This document shows, piece after piece, positions 7,851 to 9,981 of a stretch of 9,981 bases of DNA. A program made the position numbers and the translations under genes. How positions within the stretch are numbered: position 1 is the first letter of the stretch; each line of letters opens with the position of its first letter. The DNA comes from Bacteroidota bacterium (GTDB lineage: Bacteria; Bacteroidota; Ignavibacteria; Ignavibacteriales; Ignavibacteriaceae): NCBI GenBank assembly GCA_022567875.1, contig JADFGB010000021.1:1-9981 (forward strand). Reading direction: 5' to 3'. The notes beneath the pieces were generated by a model, which ran no database searches, was not told the origin of the DNA, and was given only the letters and a program-made list of their open reading frames with translations.

Positions 7851-8594
7851 TTATCTACTTAAATGTATCCCATAAATAAAAGGAGTATTATAAAATTTCT
7901 CATAAAGATTTAAAGCTTTATGTTTTGCGTAAAAATGTTTAACACTTTCATCTATTTTAAATTCTATTAAATTATTGACTTTAAAACCAAAACGAAATAA
8001 TATTTCTTCTATAGTTTTTAAACTGTGATAATAATTCTCAATTGTAATTATCTCTGTACCATTTTTGAATGTTCTTACGCCACCTTTTGCAAGTAATTCC
8101 GGGTGAAAATCAGTAATTATTATATCACTTTTATTTTTTATAATTCTTTCCCATTCAGAAAACATTTTTTCAATATCAATAATATGGGCAATAACGAGTG
8201 TAGAAATAATAATATCACATGTATTATTTAGCAAGAAAGGTAACATTAAATCTTTTGATTGATATACATCGGCATTTGGATATTTCTTATTTAATTTATG
8301 AAGCATTTTTTTGGATATATCACAGCCGATAACTTTTGCAGGATTTTTATTTAAGATCAAAGACCAATTTCTACCTGTACCACAACCGTAATCAAATATA
8401 ATTTTATCTTTTAATTGAATCTTTGAGATCAATTCTTTCAATATAATATTATCATAATATAATATTAGATTATCTTTCTCATCATCATAATTATCAGCCC
8501 AAATATTATAGGCATGCTCAGGTGATTTTATAATATTATTTTTAGTATTATAAAAATGATTAATCGATTTTTTAATTTTTTCTAATATATTCAT
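7851..8594 (-). CDS. Class I SAM-dependent methyltransferase, first gene of minus-strand operon
   Basis: The 247-residue protein has motif I as FDYGCGTGRNW at 67-77, D92 (VIGCDISKKML) as the ribose-binding acid, motif IV CDIIISTLVIAHI at 126-138 and a later TDFHPELLAKGG at 161-172. The N-terminal AYNIWADNYDDEKDN stretch is the usual cap of UbiE/Methyltransf_11-type enzymes that act on small molecules or lipids. The HP-x4-GG-x-R-x-F region and the following NYYHSLKTIEEILFRFGF are consistent with a small-molecule methyltransferase. The acceptor is unknown. TAA, one T, then the amidohydrolase ATG gives a 1-base gap, so the two proteins are very likely coupled in translation and pathway. It is divergent from the second radical SAM gene, with 72 bases between the starts. 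No SD precedes the ATG. Confidence 0.87.
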   Translation of the reverse strand: MNILEKIKKSINHFYNTKNNIIKSPEHAYNIWADNYDDEKDNLILYYDNIILKELISKIQLKDKIIFDYGCGTGRNWSLILNKNPAKVIGCDISKKMLHKLNKKYPNADVYQSKDLMLPFLLNNTCDIIISTLVIAHIIDIEKMFSEWERIIKNKSDIIITDFHPELLAKGGVRTFKNGTEIITIENYYHSLKTIEEILFRFGFKVNNLIEFKIDESVKHFYAKHKALNLYEKFYNTPFIYGIHLSR

Positions 8595-8615
8595 AATTAG
8601 ATATAATCTTAATAT

Positions 8616-8635
8616 TTTGTTATGTATATAACAAA
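8616..8635. promoter_or_regulatory. 8-bp palindrome in the divergent gap; candidate operator or overlapping promoter element
   Basis: TTTGTTAT (8616-8623) and ATAACAAA (8628-8635) are perfect reverse complements around a 4-base GTAT centre. They lie in the 72-base gap (8595-8666) between the divergent methyltransferase and radical SAM starts, 21 bases from the left ATG and 31 from the right. A symmetric site between divergent genes fits a dimeric regulator controlling both. Each arm also resembles a Bacteroidota TAnnTTTG -7 element but is one base short of the consensus spacing. No regulator gene is present in the window. Confidence 0.3.
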
Positions 8636-8666
8636 TTAAAATAAAAAAACCTCAACTTATATTTGT

Positions 8667-9981
8667 ATGAATAATATAATATTCTTTAATCCAAGAAGCG
8701 GTAAGTATAATCATACTCTCCCATTATCTATTCTTCAAATAGCAGCTTCTATTCAGGATAGATATAATTATGTTATTGTTGATGGAAATTTAGAAATAGA
8801 CCCTTGGAAAAAGATTAAGGAATATATCCTGTCAGGCGAATATAAATATTTTGCTTGTACAGTTATGCCTGGGCCACAGCTTAAACAAGCTATTCCTATT
8901 ACTAAAAAGATAAAATTAGAATTCCCGGAAATCATTAATATTTGGGGAGGATATTTTGCTTCTAACCAATACAAGCCTGTTATAAATTCAGGGTATATAG
9001 ATTACATAATTTATGGACCCGGTGATTATACATTTCCACATCTTATAAATGCTTTGGAAAATAAATTAAAGTTAGATGAAATTGAAAATCTTATTTATAA
9101 AAACGAAGATGAAATAATAAAAAATAAAAAAGGGGAAATCCCAGACCAGGATTTACTTCCTCCGCTTCCTTTAGAGCAGCTAAATAAATTTTATCCAGTT
9201 GAAGAATATATTGGTAAAACATATTTAGGTAAAAAGACAATTGCTTATCATTCTAGTATGGGATGCCCGTTTACCTGTTCATTTTGTGGTATTGTTCCAA
9301 TCTTTAATGCCCGTTGGAAATCTAAATCTGCTGAGAATATTTATAAAGATATTCTTTATCTAAAAGAAAAATATGAGATAGATGCTATACTTTTTTTTGA
9401 TAATAATTTTTTTGTTTCTGAAAAAAGAGCTTCTGAATTTTCAGAATTAATGTTAAATGAAGGAATAAATTGGTGGGCGGAGAGTAGGATTGACACAATG
9501 GATAAATACTCTGATAACACTTTGAATTTAATGCAAAAAGCGGGATGTAAAATGATTTTCTTTGGTGCAGAAAGCGGGAATGATGAACTTTTAGAAAATA
9601 TGGATAAGGGCGGCACTCAAACGGGTGAACAGATAAAAGACTTTGCCAAGAGAATAAAAGATTTTAATATAATTCCGGAATATTCATTTATTCTTGGTTT
9701 TCCTGCTGAATCGCCTGAAAAAGTAGAACAGCAAATAAATTATGATATTAATTTTATAAAAGAAATAAAAGAAATTAATCCTGACACAGAGATAATTATA
9801 TATGTATTTAGTCCAGTTCCAACTGAAGACTCAAATTTATTAAATCAATCGAGAGAACTTGGTTTTAATTATCCACAAACACTTGAAGAATGGCTGAACC
9901 CATCTTGGGAAAATTTTGATACCCATAGAAACCCATTAACACCTTGGTTAACAAAAGAGATGATTACAAAAATTCATAACT
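8667..9981 (+). CDS. Cobalamin-binding-type (B12) radical SAM protein, 3' end beyond window
   Basis: The frame stays open from ATG 8667 to the window end, giving 438 residues and no stop. The N-terminal domain (FFNPRSGKYNHTLPLSILQ, VIVDGN, INIWGGYFASN, DYIIYGPGDYTFPHLINAL) is the Rossmann-like cobalamin-binding type, without a visible DxHxxG. PDQDLLPPLP links it to the radical SAM core, where MGCPFTCSFCGI supplies the 4Fe-4S ligands C200, C204 and C207. These are followed by AILFFDNNFF, WWAESRID, FFGAESGNDELLENMDKGG and FILGFPAESPE. The end (FDTHRNPLTPWLTKEM) looks like the start of the usual C-terminal helical region, so perhaps several tens of residues are missing. It differs in sequence from the 1046-2503 enzyme outside the motifs, which suggests a different reaction. 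It probably performs methylation, cyclisation or rearrangement of an intermediate; the substrate is unknown. No SD precedes the start. Confidence 0.9.
   Translation, partial: MNNIIFFNPRSGKYNHTLPLSILQIAASIQDRYNYVIVDGNLEIDPWKKIKEYILSGEYKYFACTVMPGPQLKQAIPITKKIKLEFPEIINIWGGYFASNQYKPVINSGYIDYIIYGPGDYTFPHLINALENKLKLDEIENLIYKNEDEIIKNKKGEIPDQDLLPPLPLEQLNKFYPVEEYIGKTYLGKKTIAYHSSMGCPFTCSFCGIVPIFNARWKSKSAENIYKDILYLKEKYEIDAILFFDNNFFVSEKRASEFSELMLNEGINWWAESRIDTMDKYSDNTLNLMQKAGCKMIFFGAESGNDELLENMDKGGTQTGEQIKDFAKRIKDFNIIPEYSFILGFPAESPEKVEQQINYDINFIKEIKEINPDTEIIIYVFSPVPTEDSNLLNQSRELGFNYPQTLEEWLNPSWENFDTHRNPLTPWLTKEMITKIHN

Noticed and set aside
8602..8607. TATAAT as a -10 box for the second radical SAM gene
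   Set aside because: It is 59 bases before the ATG and no -35 box is visible. In DNA this A/T-rich the hexamer is common by chance.
8768..8974. Minus-strand 68-residue open frame
   Set aside because: The plus strand here encodes the B12-type domain of the second radical SAM protein, so the opposite frame is a shadow.
9356..9616. Minus-strand 86-residue open frame
   Set aside because: It is antisense to the radical SAM core, which has clear GAESG and FDNNFF motifs on the plus strand.

Overview
The window is very AT-rich. A hand count gives about 24% G+C for 481-1020, and the rest of the window right of that looks similar. It encodes eight substantial genes plus a partial gene at each edge region. 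From the second gene rightwards, start codons have no convincing Shine-Dalgarno sequence, and every complete gene in the window ends in TAA. These traits, with the protein families present, suggest a low-GC member of the Bacteroidota/Ignavibacteriota (FCB) group. This is an inference; no rRNA or other phylogenetic marker is present.

Left edge (1 to about 480): a different-looking segment of about 37% G+C (about 40% for 121-420). It holds the tail of one small reading frame (2-139) and the start of a second (ATG at 139), overlapping by one base. This start does have an SD-like AGTGAGG. The first ~100 residues resemble a phage/plasmid replication-initiation winged-helix region. At about nt 466-480 the same frame passes without a stop into the middle of a nucleotidyltransferase whose N-terminal half, including the usual GS motif, is missing. 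The product is therefore a chimera or recombination scar, or possibly an assembly join.

Main region (about 480 to 9981): a cell-envelope or secondary-metabolite type biosynthetic locus in short, strand-alternating blocks. Plus strand: nucleotidyltransferase remnant and a cobalamin-binding-type radical SAM enzyme (1046-2503). Minus: a class I methyltransferase (2560-3339). Plus: a three-gene operon of methyltransferase, GT4-like glycosyltransferase and Wzx-like flippase (3426-6669). Minus: a two-gene operon of methyltransferase then amidohydrolase (8594 down to 6686). Plus: a second cobalamin-binding-type radical SAM enzyme (8667 to the right edge, incomplete).

Taken together, the glycosyltransferase and flippase suggest assembly and export of a glycan or glycolipid. 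The two radical SAM enzymes, three dissimilar methyltransferases and subtype-III amidohydrolase suggest unusual chemical tailoring. The product cannot be named from sequence alone. There is no tRNA, rRNA, CRISPR array, transposase or integrase in the window, and no gene-free stretch longer than about 90 bases.
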